Shown here: positions 33,155-40,940 of the stretch, piece by piece | Layout of the letters: each line of letters begins with the position of its first letter | Position numbering within the stretch: position 1 is the first letter of the stretch | NCBI GenBank assembly: GCA_030603665.1 | Contig: JAUVXJ010000004.1 | Coordinates: forward strand, 310,001-374,000 | Length of the DNA stretch: 64,000 bases | Source: Chloroflexota bacterium | Lineage (GTDB): Bacteria > Chloroflexota > Anaerolineae > UBA7937 > B3-Chlor | Direction: 5' to 3' | Made by a program: the position numbers and the translations under genes | Notes under the pieces: model-generated | Database searches by the model: none | The model's input: the letters and a program-made list of their open reading frames with translations, nothing else | What the model was told of the DNA's origin: nothing

Positions 33155-33527
33155 CTAGGTTTGCTCCTCCAGCCACTCCTCTACGTCCCTAATCAGCCTG
33201 TCCTTCTCTTCCCTATCCTCTCGCAGTCTCTCCTCAATCAACCCCTTCGCATCTTCCCGCTCTGTCCTGCAAGTAGGGCACTCATCACCTTCGTATGGCG
33301 TCCTGCACAGACCACAGAGGGTAGGCGGTTCCTCGACAGGGCCAACCGGAGCGATGATCAGCACTACCTCTTGGTTTTTCAACTCATAGAGGTACTCCCC
33401 CAATGTCCACACCACCGACCTCAATGTCTCCTAGCTTCCCAGGATAGCGCACAGGGCCTAGTATGACCTCAGCGCCTATCTCTTGAGCCATGAGGGCTAG
33501 TTCTTCAGCGTTGGGTTTGAGTGTCAT
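33155..33527 (-). pseudogene. Small zinc-ribbon protein interrupted by a frameshift (cassette B)
   Basis: From ATG 33527 (ribosome site AGGTGAACC) the minus strand encodes MTLKPNAEELALMAQEIGAE to about codon 43, then runs out of frame at a five-base C run (33397-33401; GGGGG on the coding strand). With one base fewer the frame continues EYLYELKNQEVVLIIAPVG into a zinc ribbon CGLCRTPYEGDECPTC and a charged coiled coil, 123 aa in all. An alternative start at 33424 would give an 89 aa product without the first part. It may be a true mutation, a sequencing slip or programmed slippage. Cassette A keeps only a fragment (15082-15198). Confidence 0.65.
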
Positions 33528-33551
33528 GGTTCACCTGATTCCGCTGCGCTT

Positions 33552-34082
33552 TCATTCTGTGTCTTGAGGGGTCTCGGATGTTCTTGATTTGCGCCAGATT
33601 ACGAGAAACAGGATGCCTGCCGCTATAGGCAACGCGCCCAAGAGCAGCAAGGTGTACTCGACAAAGCCACCAAACAGCAGCAAAGAGAAACCATAGAAGA
33701 TACCGAAGCTACCTAGCACTGCGAAGCCAAGATCAGGCATTATCAGCAGGCCGATGGTCGCACTGAATAGGAGCAATCCCTCCACCAACAAGGCAACGCC
33801 TCCAGCACCCTGCCATCGCCATGAAATGGCGGCACTCACCCAAAGGACCAATACAACCGTGAAGACTAGCCAAACCTTCCCTAGCCAAGCCTCCCCTATA
33901 CATTCGCGGAGGGGCCGCTCCATAACATCCCAGAAGTTAACCGAAGAGCATATCGATACAATGCCGAATGCAACAGCCGCGACCAAGCAGGTCCACAAAA
34001 CCGCACACGCCACTGCCAGAGCCCTAGCTATCCGGCGCAGCCGCTTCACTCTTCGGTCTGTAGGAGCTTGAGCTTCTGTCAT
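33552..34082 (-). CDS. Multi-pass membrane protein, unknown (cassette B)
   Basis: 176 aa with about five hydrophobic segments (roughly 22-45, 70-88, 93-112, 117-138, 141-162), a basic N-terminus (RRVKRLRRIAR) and a short charged tail. No family is recognised. It is the first gene behind the repeated promoter 34187-34215, as 15199-15909 is in cassette A, yet the two proteins show no sequence similarity. The small frameshifted gene follows 24 bases downstream. Confidence 0.72.
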   Translation of the reverse strand: MTEAQAPTDRRVKRLRRIARALAVACAVLWTCLVAAVAFGIVSICSSVNFWDVMERPLRECIGEAWLGKVWLVFTVVLVLWVSAAISWRWQGAGGVALLVEGLLLFSATIGLLIMPDLGFAVLGSFGIFYGFSLLLFGGFVEYTLLLLGALPIAAGILFLVIWRKSRTSETPQDTE

Positions 34083-34142
34083 GCTGTCTCCTCCCCCGAT
34101 ATTCAGTTGTCGAAAGACTAGGATGCTTCTATGACGAGGTAA

Positions 34143-34218
34143 CGTGTGTCAGCAGGGTGATGAAGTAGGGGAATCGGCGTCAGTGGATTGTACCACAGTT
34201 GGGGAGACACCGCAACAC
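34143..34218 (-). repeat. Dispersed promoter-bearing repeat, copy B
   Basis: A gap-free match to 15975-16050. On the minus strand it holds TTGCGG (34215-34210), a 17-base spacer and TACAAT (34192-34187), again framed by GTGG and CCAC. Confidence 0.75.
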
Positions 34219-34237
34219 GTGTTCTTGACGTCAACAA

Positions 34238-34307
34238 GAGGCCCCGCTTTGGAGGAGAAGATGTACCAGAAGGCTCAGTCAACCCTTGGTTCTTCCAACG
34301 GGGCCTC
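34238..34307 (-). terminator. Long hairpin behind the decayed TPR-like gene
   Basis: GAGGCCCCG (34238-34246) and CGGGGCCTC (34299-34307) pair perfectly around a 52-base loop that itself has TTTGGA/TCCAA-type pairing. On the minus strand it directly follows the stop of 34306-34575 and is followed by TTGTTG. Confidence 0.5.
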
Positions 34308-34575
34308 AAAGGGATTGTAGCATTGACAACCCGTCGTCGGCAATCGATTCCCTCTGGAGCCGCTTGACCTCTCGCTGAAACAAGAGTGCCGACGCTGCAC
34401 GAGCGGCTTGGTGTTCCGGGTTCAACTGTAGCACCGCTTATAGAAAGAGCCACTTTTCCTCAACGTCGTCGGTCTCTGCTGCCAGCCACAACCAGGCGCG
34501 GATGACTAGTTCGCGAGGACGGGCGAGGTGTTCAACGATGAGCTTGGCTAGGAGAGTGCGGAACTTGTCAATCAT
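34306..34575 (-). pseudogene. Decayed TPR-like AWLWL gene, copy 2
   Basis: 89 codons from ATG 34575: MIDKFRTLLAKLIVEHL, RAWLWLAAETDD, then an in-frame TAA at codon 46 (34438-34440) and the rest AVLQLNPEHQAARAASALL to a TGA. The AWLWL...NP pattern resembles the TPR-like part of the cassette A protein 13660-14280. A promoter TTGCAG-17-TACACT (34630-34602) precedes it, back to back with the PEP-CTERM gene 4 promoter. Copy 1 is at 27235-27345. These parts fill the gap 34083-34732. Confidence 0.65.
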
Positions 34576-34601
34576 CAGCAAGTCACCAGGGCCTCGGAAG
34601 G

Positions 34602-34630
34602 AGTGTAGCATTCATAGCCGTAGGCTGCAA
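34602..34630 (-). promoter_or_regulatory. Leftward promoter divergent from PEP-CTERM gene 4
   Basis: Minus strand TTGCAG (34630-34625), 17 bases, TACACT (34607-34602). Copies lie at 25828-25856 and, degenerate, at 27374-27402. Confidence 0.55.
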
Positions 34631-34656
34631 TTCACCTCAGGAGCATCCCTTAGGGG

Positions 34657-34685
34657 TTGACAAAGGTTGAGAATTATGCTTTACT
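34657..34685 (+). promoter_or_regulatory. Promoter of PEP-CTERM gene 4
   Basis: TTGACA at 34657-34662, 17 bases, TTTACT at 34680-34685, followed by the GTGGCCGAGATTG block shared with genes 1 and 3. Confidence 0.78.
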
Positions 34686-34732
34686 GTGGCCGAGATTGTC
34701 CGGCGCGGAACAGATACCAAGGAGGGACGAAG

Positions 34733-35677
34733 ATGAGAAGGCACTGGCTAAGAGGCTTGTTGTTGGGTGTGAGCTTGGCGCTGTTGCTGCTCATGGTTGG
34801 GCTGGTGGGGGTTTTGGCCCTGCCAGGGGTCGCCTCTGCTCAGGAGCCATGGTTGGACGCCGGCGATGCGCCCACGAGCTGGAACAACCACGGGAATGCC
34901 CCAATGACCGCTTATCCCTGGCTCGATCCAGGGTCGGCTAGGTTCCCGGTGGTGTCCCCCGCTCATCATCCAGGGCCTCCACCGCCTGGCGGCTATGGGA
35001 TCTGCCACACGCCTCCCCGGTGCTCCCACCTTGGTGACGGCAAGAGCTGGGAGTACGACGCGGATCTGTTGGACGATGATGATGGTGTGACCAACATCAA
35101 CCCGCGCAACGACATCGCTGACCGGGACGGCATGGACGACGGCGTTGAGTTCCCGCGGGCGATGCCGAGTTGCAGGGTGTCGTACATCACTGTAAGCGGT
35201 GAGGTCCTCACCGAACTCGACCCATCAGGGGTGATTGTCCAGCAGGGCTTCATCAACGCCTGGTTCGACTGGAACCGCAACGGCAACTGGGCCGACACGA
35301 ATCTGTGCGCGTGCAGCGTTGACGAGTGGGCCGTGAGGGACGTCCTGGTGAAGCCCGGGCCCTTCTCGTTGGAGATCCCTGTCATGGCCTGCAACCCCGT
35401 CAGCGATGCCGATCCAGTGTGGGTGCGGGTCACACTGTCCGAGGAGAGTATGGCATTTCTGATGGCGCAGTATCCTGCCGAGGAGTGGATGGCAGGTGGG
35501 ATGCCGGCCGCGCACGACTGGTGCTTAGGTGAGGGCGAGACGGAGGACTACTACGTGGAGTTTGAACCGGACGTTGAAGAGGAGTTCGTACCTGAGTGGG
35601 GCTCCATCGCCTTGCTGGGCAGCGGTCTTGCTGGTCTGGCAGGATACGCCACGCTACGTTGGAGGACAAGAGAGTAG
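34733..35677 (+). CDS. PEP-CTERM-type secreted protein 4 with GEVED-like domain
   Basis: 314 aa. Signal peptide MRRHWLRGLLLGVSLALLLL ending at ASA (about residue 35). The mature part matches the GEVED pattern of secreted bacterial proteins: GDAPTSW, an acidic DDDDGVTN stretch, FINAWFDWNRNGNWAD, and GEGETEDYYVEFEP. The tail is FVPEWGSIALLGSGLAGLAGY ending RWRTRE, so the diagnostic PEP has become PEW. The hydrophobic helix and basic end are intact. ATG 34733 follows AAGGAGGG. Its promoter is shared in sequence with genes 1 and 3, and its terminator is a variant of theirs. The changed motif may impair exosortase processing. Confidence 0.85.
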   Translation: MRRHWLRGLLLGVSLALLLLMVGLVGVLALPGVASAQEPWLDAGDAPTSWNNHGNAPMTAYPWLDPGSARFPVVSPAHHPGPPPPGGYGICHTPPRCSHLGDGKSWEYDADLLDDDDGVTNINPRNDIADRDGMDDGVEFPRAMPSCRVSYITVSGEVLTELDPSGVIVQQGFINAWFDWNRNGNWADTNLCACSVDEWAVRDVLVKPGPFSLEIPVMACNPVSDADPVWVRVTLSEESMAFLMAQYPAEEWMAGGMPAAHDWCLGEGETEDYYVEFEPDVEEEFVPEWGSIALLGSGLAGLAGYATLRWRTRE

Positions 35678-35703
35678 GAGACTCGTAAGGGCTTAACTAC
35701 TAG

Positions 35704-35740
35704 AAGGGCTGTCCTGTTGCGGGATGGCCCTTTTCTTTTT
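35704..35740 (+). terminator. Terminator of PEP-CTERM gene 4
   Basis: AAGGGCTGTCC (35704-35714) pairs with GGATGGCCCTT (35722-35732), then TTCTTTTT. Same stem as after genes 2 and 3. Confidence 0.82.
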
Positions 35741-35743
35741 GGG

Positions 35744-35795
35744 CGGCAAACCTACAACAGGTTGTCAACCTGGCGAGCGCAGCTTGCCGACCGCC
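35744..35795 (-). pseudogene. Short tyrosine-recombinase tail fragment
   Basis: The minus-strand DNA matches the last 50 bases of the integrase fragment at 28142. It reads KLRSP, then after a one-base shift VDNLL and a stop. It stands in the same place, directly behind a PEP-CTERM terminator. Confidence 0.55.
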
Positions 35796-35819
35796 GGGGC
35801 ACGGTGCAGCGCCTTGTGG

Positions 35820-35848
35820 TTGTCATGGATGCAGGACTGTGATACACT
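35820..35848 (+). promoter_or_regulatory. Promoter of PEP-CTERM gene 5
   Basis: TTGTCA at 35820-35825, 17 bases, TACACT at 35843-35848. The surrounding sequence differs from the other PEP-CTERM promoters. Confidence 0.65.
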
Positions 35849-35895
35849 TCCCAATGCGGCATCAACGCAGAGTAGCAGCAAAGGAGAAGGAGGCG

Positions 35896-37203
35896 ATGAA
35901 GAAGCACTGGCTAAGGGGCATCTTGTTAGGCGTGACGATGACGTTGCTGCTGTCGGGTGCGGTGGCCATGGCGGACTCTTGTGAGCCGCCTGTGAGCCTG
36001 CAGGCATTGCAGACCCACACGGTGGGCACCCTCCACCTGGACATCGGGGATGAAGGAAACACCGAAGGACCGTACTGGCCGTGTCCTGGGTCCTGTAAGG
36101 ATCACACAAACTGGGCGTGCCTCGCGGTGGGGAACGCAGTTGCCACCATGAGAGACGGGTGTTGAGACTTTGACTGGGACACCACCCCCGGCGGGGGTGT
36201 AAACATCACAGCACCTGGCGTCCTCTCCGATGAGGATGGGTATGCCCAGTATGATGACAGCGGCAGCAGCAGCGGGGAGTTGGGGTTGCTGGTTGACCAG
36301 TATAGCTGCGCGTGGGGAGATCCCCCCAACGAAAACTTCGTGCTCGTCTCCTACGTCATTGAGAACGTGAGCGGCGGGCCCCTGAGTGGGCTGTATGGGG
36401 GACTCCACGTGGAGCCTCGGGTCAACGAGGACGCAGCAGGTGACAAGACCGCCTATGACGCGACGCGGGAGATGGGTTATGCGTGGGACACCACCAGCAT
36501 GGCCCACATCGGGCTGCGGTTTCTGACCGGAGGCGTCAGTGCGTACAACAACGGCGCCCTGGTTGGATGTATGGATACCCACCTTTACCCCGAGTTCAGC
36601 AACGGTCAGTTCGACGGAACCTACGGTCCCTCGAGCGTGGAGTTCAATTTGGCTGTGGGTCCCTTCAGCCTGGCAGACGGTGAGAAGGCTGTCATGGGTA
36701 CTGCGTGGGTGGCGGGCGGTAGTTTGGCGGGCGTCAGGAGCAACTCCGATCATGCCATGGACATGTGGCTCCAGAGCGCGGGCTGCGGCACCTGCGCCGT
36801 CGTCGAGGGCACCGTGGCCTACGGTGGGTCCGCGGCAGGCGCCGTCCACATTGGGGTCTTCAAAGACCTCAATCAGGCTGAGCCAGATTTCGGGACGGAG
36901 ATAGGTGGGCCAGGGAAGTACGAAGTAGCCATCTGCGAACCTGGCCAGTATCACGTCTGCGCGTTCATGGACGCTGCCGGCAACGGGGCTCCGCTGGATG
37001 AGGGGGTGGACCCCGAGGGATGCTACCCCTTGGTCGTCGATGCGGAATGGACTGAGAGGACCACCGGTATAGACATCGTACTGGAAGATCCCGTGGTAGC
37101 AGAGGAGGATTTCGTGCCCGAACCAGGCACGATGCTTCTCCTGGGTAGCGGCCTGGCCGGCCTGGCAGGATATGCTGCCTTGCGGTGGAGGACGAGGGAG
37201 TAA
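35896..37203 (+). pseudogene. PEP-CTERM-tailed secreted protein 5 with an in-frame TGA
   Basis: 435 codons plus stop in one frame, broken by a single TGA at 36163-36165 (codon 90, after ATMRDGC). Before it: signal peptide MKKHWLRGILLGVTMTLLLS and a short mature part. After it the frame continues DFDWDTTPGGGVNI through a beta-rich region (FVLVSYVIENVSGG, MGYAWDTTSMAHIG) to the sorting tail FVPEPGTMLLLGSGLAGLAGY ending RWRTRE. Without readthrough only an 89 aa secreted stub is made. A TGG-to-TGA change is the simplest cause. A 7-pair hairpin CACCCCC/GGGGGTG begins 17 bases past the TGA. ATG 35896 follows AAGGAGAAGGAGG. Confidence 0.8.
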
Positions 37204-37230
37204 GATCCCGGTTGGAGCTTTGATGTTCGA

Positions 37231-37260
37231 AGGGGCATCCCTCCAAAGGATGCCCCTTTC
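37231..37260 (+). terminator. Terminator of PEP-CTERM gene 5
   Basis: AGGGGCATCC (37231-37240) pairs with GGATGCCCCT (37248-37257), loop CTCCAAA, then TTTC. Confidence 0.78.
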
Positions 37261-37354
37261 CCATTTTGCCCTGACCACTCTTGCGGGGTAGACTGTTTCT
37301 GCCGACTGCGCAAGAGACGCAGATCTCTTGGCTGCAACTGGCAGGAAGGAAGCG

Positions 37355-38278
37355 ATGATGAAACAGGGCCGTCCCCTTGAGATCGTACTCATCGGTGGCT
37401 TTCTTGGAAGTGGCAAGACGACCCTCGTGAAGCGCTTGTTGGATTGGGAAGTCGAGCAGGGGACAAGACCGATCGTCATCATGAACGAATTCGGTGAGCT
37501 CGACATCGATAGTCACCTCATTGATGATGGTCAGATCGAGATAAGGCGGCTCTCGGGAGGCTGCATCTGCTGCGACATGCGATTGGCGCTGACGAATGCC
37601 CTTGACGATTTGGCTGAGAACTCGCCCGGCGCTCACGTCTTTCTGGAGACGACCGGCGTAGCCGACCCGGCCGGGGTGCTTGAGGCCATAGCCCCGGTGG
37701 CCAATAAGGGGAAGATCGTCGTCAGGAAGCTGTTGCTCGTCTACGATGCAAGCTTGGGCGAGGCCCTTCAGGAAGACCAGTACACCGCCCAGCGGCAGCT
37801 CTTGATGGCTGATGCAATACTGATCAACCGCTGTGATACGGTCAGCCCCGAGGAAGTTGCGATCGCGGAGAGGCAGGTAACCCAGATCAAGCCCGACGTA
37901 CCGCTATTCCGTACTGTCTATTGCGACATCGAGCCAGAGGAGCTGCTAGCCGGCGAGAGCACGGCCGAATACCCATCGGAAACGCCCGCCAGCACCGATA
38001 ACTACCGCAGTCTTGCGTTCGTTGTGGACAAGCCCTTGTTGCGCGAGTGCTTTGAGGACTGGCTTGGCAACTTGCCCAGCGATGTACTTCGGGTGAAAGG
38101 CTTCGTGAGGCTGGTGGATGAAGACGGCCTGTTCGAGGTTCAAGCGGTGCGGCAGCACCGTACCATCCGCCCTTTTGAATCCTTAGCACGGCAGCGCTCG
38201 GTGCTGGTGGCTGTTGCCCATCCCGAGGGCGCGGACAGTCTGACGAAGGGCCTGCAGGAATGCGTTGGGGAAAGCTAA
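37355..38278 (+). CDS. CobW/P47K-family GTPase
   Basis: 307 aa G3E GTPase that hands metals to target proteins (the group includes COG0523 zinc chaperones and cobalamin CobW). The P-loop is GGFLGSGKTT at residues 14-23, and the metal-binding CxCC motif is CICC at 70-73. Next come ETTGVADP and NRCD, the latter a variant of NKxD. The C-terminal CobW_C domain has VLRVKGFVRLVDEDG. ATG 37355 (or 37358) follows AGGAAGGA; an in-frame TTG at 37328 is unlikely. It stands alone between two accessory parts, so its target is unknown. Confidence 0.88.
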   Translation: MMKQGRPLEIVLIGGFLGSGKTTLVKRLLDWEVEQGTRPIVIMNEFGELDIDSHLIDDGQIEIRRLSGGCICCDMRLALTNALDDLAENSPGAHVFLETTGVADPAGVLEAIAPVANKGKIVVRKLLLVYDASLGEALQEDQYTAQRQLLMADAILINRCDTVSPEEVAIAERQVTQIKPDVPLFRTVYCDIEPEELLAGESTAEYPSETPASTDNYRSLAFVVDKPLLRECFEDWLGNLPSDVLRVKGFVRLVDEDGLFEVQAVRQHRTIRPFESLARQRSVLVAVAHPEGADSLTKGLQECVGES

Positions 38279-38339
38279 CCAGGGTTGCGGTGACGGTGGC
38301 CGGGCTTGCAGCTCCCTCGGCTTGGTGAACAAGAAGGCC

Positions 38340-38420
38340 CAATGGATCTCTGCGGTTCGATGCCCTGATCAGAGCGCAGTCGGCCCCAGGCGGCGGAACG
38401 GTAGACGCTACGAACTTGAG
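38340..38420 (+). repeat. Degenerate tRNA-Leu 5' fragment with its flank
   Basis: GGCGGAACGGTAGACGCTACG (in pieces, 38392-38412) matches the D-arm side of tRNA-Leu(TAA) with few changes. The preceding bases 38340-38372 match 28330-28362, upstream of the tRNA copy at 28380. This points to a third, decayed element border. No 3' half follows. Confidence 0.6.
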
Positions 38421-38488
38421 GAGCCCCGCTATTTGGGGATTGAGTCACCAGGGCGAAGCGACGGGCAGAACCTAGGGTCTGACTCTTC

Positions 38489-39868
38489 TTAACGTTGTCG
38501 CCGCCCAGCAGCGTAGTCTGCCGCCAGCACTGCGCTACCCAACTGCACGCGGACCAGCTTCTGGATAGGGACCACGGTGTAGTCTAGCTCAGCCTCCAGG
38601 GCGGTGCTGTGCGCTTCAAAGGCCGCCTGGGCCTCCTCGCGCGCAGAGGACAGTAGCGGTGATCCGCCCGTCGCCGCCGTCTGGGCGTCGAGCATCCGAA
38701 CTAGCATGCCCAGCTCAGGTAGCCGGTAGTATCTGTGGATCACCAAGTTGTCAAACTTCTCGGCCACCGTCGCCAGGTCAGTGTCCCTGTGGTTTGTTCG
38801 CGCCCAGTTCTCGTTGGCGGCCAGCTCTTCCAGAGAAGCTCTCAACGTCTCCTGGATCGCCTCGAGGAAGGGCGAGGGCACCGTCAGTTCGCTCTCCACC
38901 GCGTCGTAGAGCCCTTGCACGAAACTAACGTTCTCTCTGGTCTCTGCTATCGATTGCAGAATTGCATCTCTGCGCACCATGTCTGACGCCGAAGTGTCGT
39001 TGATCGCCGGGTGATAGAAGTAGGGCATTTCACATATCAGGGTGAAAGGATCGCAGAATCTCCGGGCATACTCAAAGCTGAGCGTGCCCCCCCTGATGAT
39101 CTCGGCCGGATCAGTGTTGGTCTGCTGTTCCAGGTAGTCGTACTCGGCGGAAATCGACGAATCCCTGTAGATGGCAGCGGCATACTCCGTCTCATAGGGC
39201 CTCTCTGACTCACCCAGGTGAAGGGGGAGACCTTGGCTTTCGACCAGTCGGTGGAACGGCTCGTATAACGGCCGTGCCTCTTCCCAGATGTAGAAGTACA
39301 CTCCGCCAAAGTCCGAGTTGTGAAGTGAGTACATGAAATCGGGCCGCACCTCCTCGATCAGAGACATCAGCGCCTGCGTCTCGGGTAGCGGGTCATGGAA
39401 ATGAAGGGTTTTGTAATCAATGGGAAAGGTCCATGCCACCTGCTGATACGAAGGCGGGCGGTAGTACTGACGAGCATAGTTCTCTGTCGAGAATGGGCCC
39501 TTGAACCAGCCCTCGTTGAGGCGGGTGCCGTCGGGGTCGATGCACTTGATCAAGTACCAGGTATAGCCCAAGGACTCACGCAGCGCGTCGTCCTCTGCCA
39601 ATCGAAGCGACCAATACTCTAACATCATGCTGCCGATGGGCTCATTGGGGTGAGGCATGGCAAAGAGCAACGCCTTCTTGGGCCCATTGCCTATCCTGAT
39701 CGCCTCGATGGGATCGCCCTGTCGCGACTGGCCGATGGGCAGAATCTCAACAGTGTTGGGATGCCTATCTGCCAATTGGTGGGTGCTGGCTTTCAGCTCG
39801 TCTACCGTGAGGAAGACCTGATAGTCGGGGACATCGTGGATGATGTTAAGGACGTCGTCGAATTCCAC
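38489..39868 (-). CDS. M14-family zinc carboxypeptidase
   Basis: 459 aa metallopeptidase. Zinc ligands are visible as H73 and E76 in AMPHPNEPIGS and H183 in YSLHNSDFGG; the catalytic glutamate is probably in LICEMPYFYHP. About 150 C-terminal helical residues extend beyond the catalytic domain. No signal peptide is seen, so it should act on imported peptides in the cytoplasm. The start GTG 39868 has AAAGGAGG ten bases upstream. It is the last gene of the leftward oligopeptide-uptake operon, 66 bases behind oppF, which fits a role in degrading the imported peptide. Confidence 0.82.
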   Translation of the reverse strand: MEFDDVLNIIHDVPDYQVFLTVDELKASTHQLADRHPNTVEILPIGQSRQGDPIEAIRIGNGPKKALLFAMPHPNEPIGSMMLEYWSLRLAEDDALRESLGYTWYLIKCIDPDGTRLNEGWFKGPFSTENYARQYYRPPSYQQVAWTFPIDYKTLHFHDPLPETQALMSLIEEVRPDFMYSLHNSDFGGVYFYIWEEARPLYEPFHRLVESQGLPLHLGESERPYETEYAAAIYRDSSISAEYDYLEQQTNTDPAEIIRGGTLSFEYARRFCDPFTLICEMPYFYHPAINDTSASDMVRRDAILQSIAETRENVSFVQGLYDAVESELTVPSPFLEAIQETLRASLEELAANENWARTNHRDTDLATVAEKFDNLVIHRYYRLPELGMLVRMLDAQTAATGGSPLLSSAREEAQAAFEAHSTALEAELDYTVVPIQKLVRVQLGSAVLAADYAAGRRQR

Positions 39869-39934
39869 CGCAACTATGCCTCCTTTCGCTACCTGCAGAG
39901 AGAACTGAGTGCCGTGCCCCGTGTTGGTTCAGAC

Positions 39935-40936
39935 TCACAGGCACGCCACCTGGTGGTCGGGGCCTACACTCTGTAGTTGTGGCTCGGTCTGAGAGCATTC
40001 GTCGGGGGCCACTGGACAGCGCGGATGGAAACGGCAACCAGACGGTAGATCGATAGGGTTGGGGGTCTCACCCACAAGGATCACCCGCTTGCGCCGCCGA
40101 CGGGGATTGGGAACGGGGATCACTGAGAGGAGAGCCTTCGTGTAGGGGTGCCGGGGATCCCTCAGCACCGTCTTTGTGGGGCCAATCTCCACGATCCTGC
40201 CCAGGTACATCACCGCTACCCGGTCGGTGAAATGCGCCGCCGTCGCCAGGTCGTGGGTGATATACAGAATGGTTATGCCGTGCTCGTCCCGCAATTGGCG
40301 CAGCAGATTGAGGATATCGGCCCGGATGGAAACATCCAGCATGGAAACAGGTTCGTCCGCCACCAGCAATTCCGGGTTCAGCACCAACGCCCCCGCGATC
40401 ACCACTCTCTGCCGCTGACCTCCTGAGAGGTCTTCCGGATACCGCTCAAGAAAGATCTCGGGAGGCTTCAAGCCGGCAGCGTTCAGGGCCGCCTTCACCC
40501 GCTCGACCTTTTCCTCCCGGCCCCTGGTCAACCGGTGTATTTCCACTGGCTCGGCTACGGTCGCAAACACCGTCTGGCGAGGGTTCAACGATTCGTAGGG
40601 GTCTTGGAAGATGAGCTGCATTCGCTGCCGGAGGCTTTTTCGCTCTCGGCTGCGGACCAGTGCCTGGACGCTTTGCCCATTGAACAGAATCTCCCCCTCC
40701 GTCGGCTCCAACAGCCCCAGCGCACATAACGCTGTGGTCGTCTTGCCCGACCCCGACTCGCCTACCAGGCCTAGAATCTCGCCCCCCGCCATGGAAAAGC
40801 TCACTCCGTCTACCGCGTGCACGTACCGCTGAGGCCTTTTCAGCAAGGTGCCCACGATGCCCCGCGGGACGGAGAATAGCTTACGCAAGTCGCTGACTTG
40901 CAGAACAAACCCATCCTGCGATGATTCTTGTTCCAT
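39935..40936 (-). CDS. oppF: Oligopeptide ABC transporter ATPase, OppF/DppF type
   Basis: 333 aa. Walker A is GESGSGKT at residues 59-66, followed by the Q-loop QLIFQDPYESLNPR, the signature LSGGQRQRVVIAGAL and Walker B LLVADEPVSMLD. The C-terminal oligopeptide-specific extension has GCRFHPRCPVAPDEC. It pairs with OppD to power the OppBC permease. ATG 40936 begins four bases after the oppD stop. The order here is oppA-oppB-oppC-oppD-oppF-peptidase in transcription direction. Confidence 0.95.
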   Translation of the reverse strand: MEQESSQDGFVLQVSDLRKLFSVPRGIVGTLLKRPQRYVHAVDGVSFSMAGGEILGLVGESGSGKTTTALCALGLLEPTEGEILFNGQSVQALVRSRERKSLRQRMQLIFQDPYESLNPRQTVFATVAEPVEIHRLTRGREEKVERVKAALNAAGLKPPEIFLERYPEDLSGGQRQRVVIAGALVLNPELLVADEPVSMLDVSIRADILNLLRQLRDEHGITILYITHDLATAAHFTDRVAVMYLGRIVEIGPTKTVLRDPRHPYTKALLSVIPVPNPRRRRKRVILVGETPNPIDLPSGCRFHPRCPVAPDECSQTEPQLQSVGPDHQVACL

Positions 40937-40940
40937 TCGA

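Noticed and set aside
35896..37203. Selenocysteine at the in-frame TGA of PEP-CTERM gene 5
   Set aside because: The hairpin behind the TGA has a 3-base loop unlike known bacterial SECIS elements, the protein family is not a selenoprotein family, and no Sec machinery is in the window. A nonsense change or sequence error is simpler.
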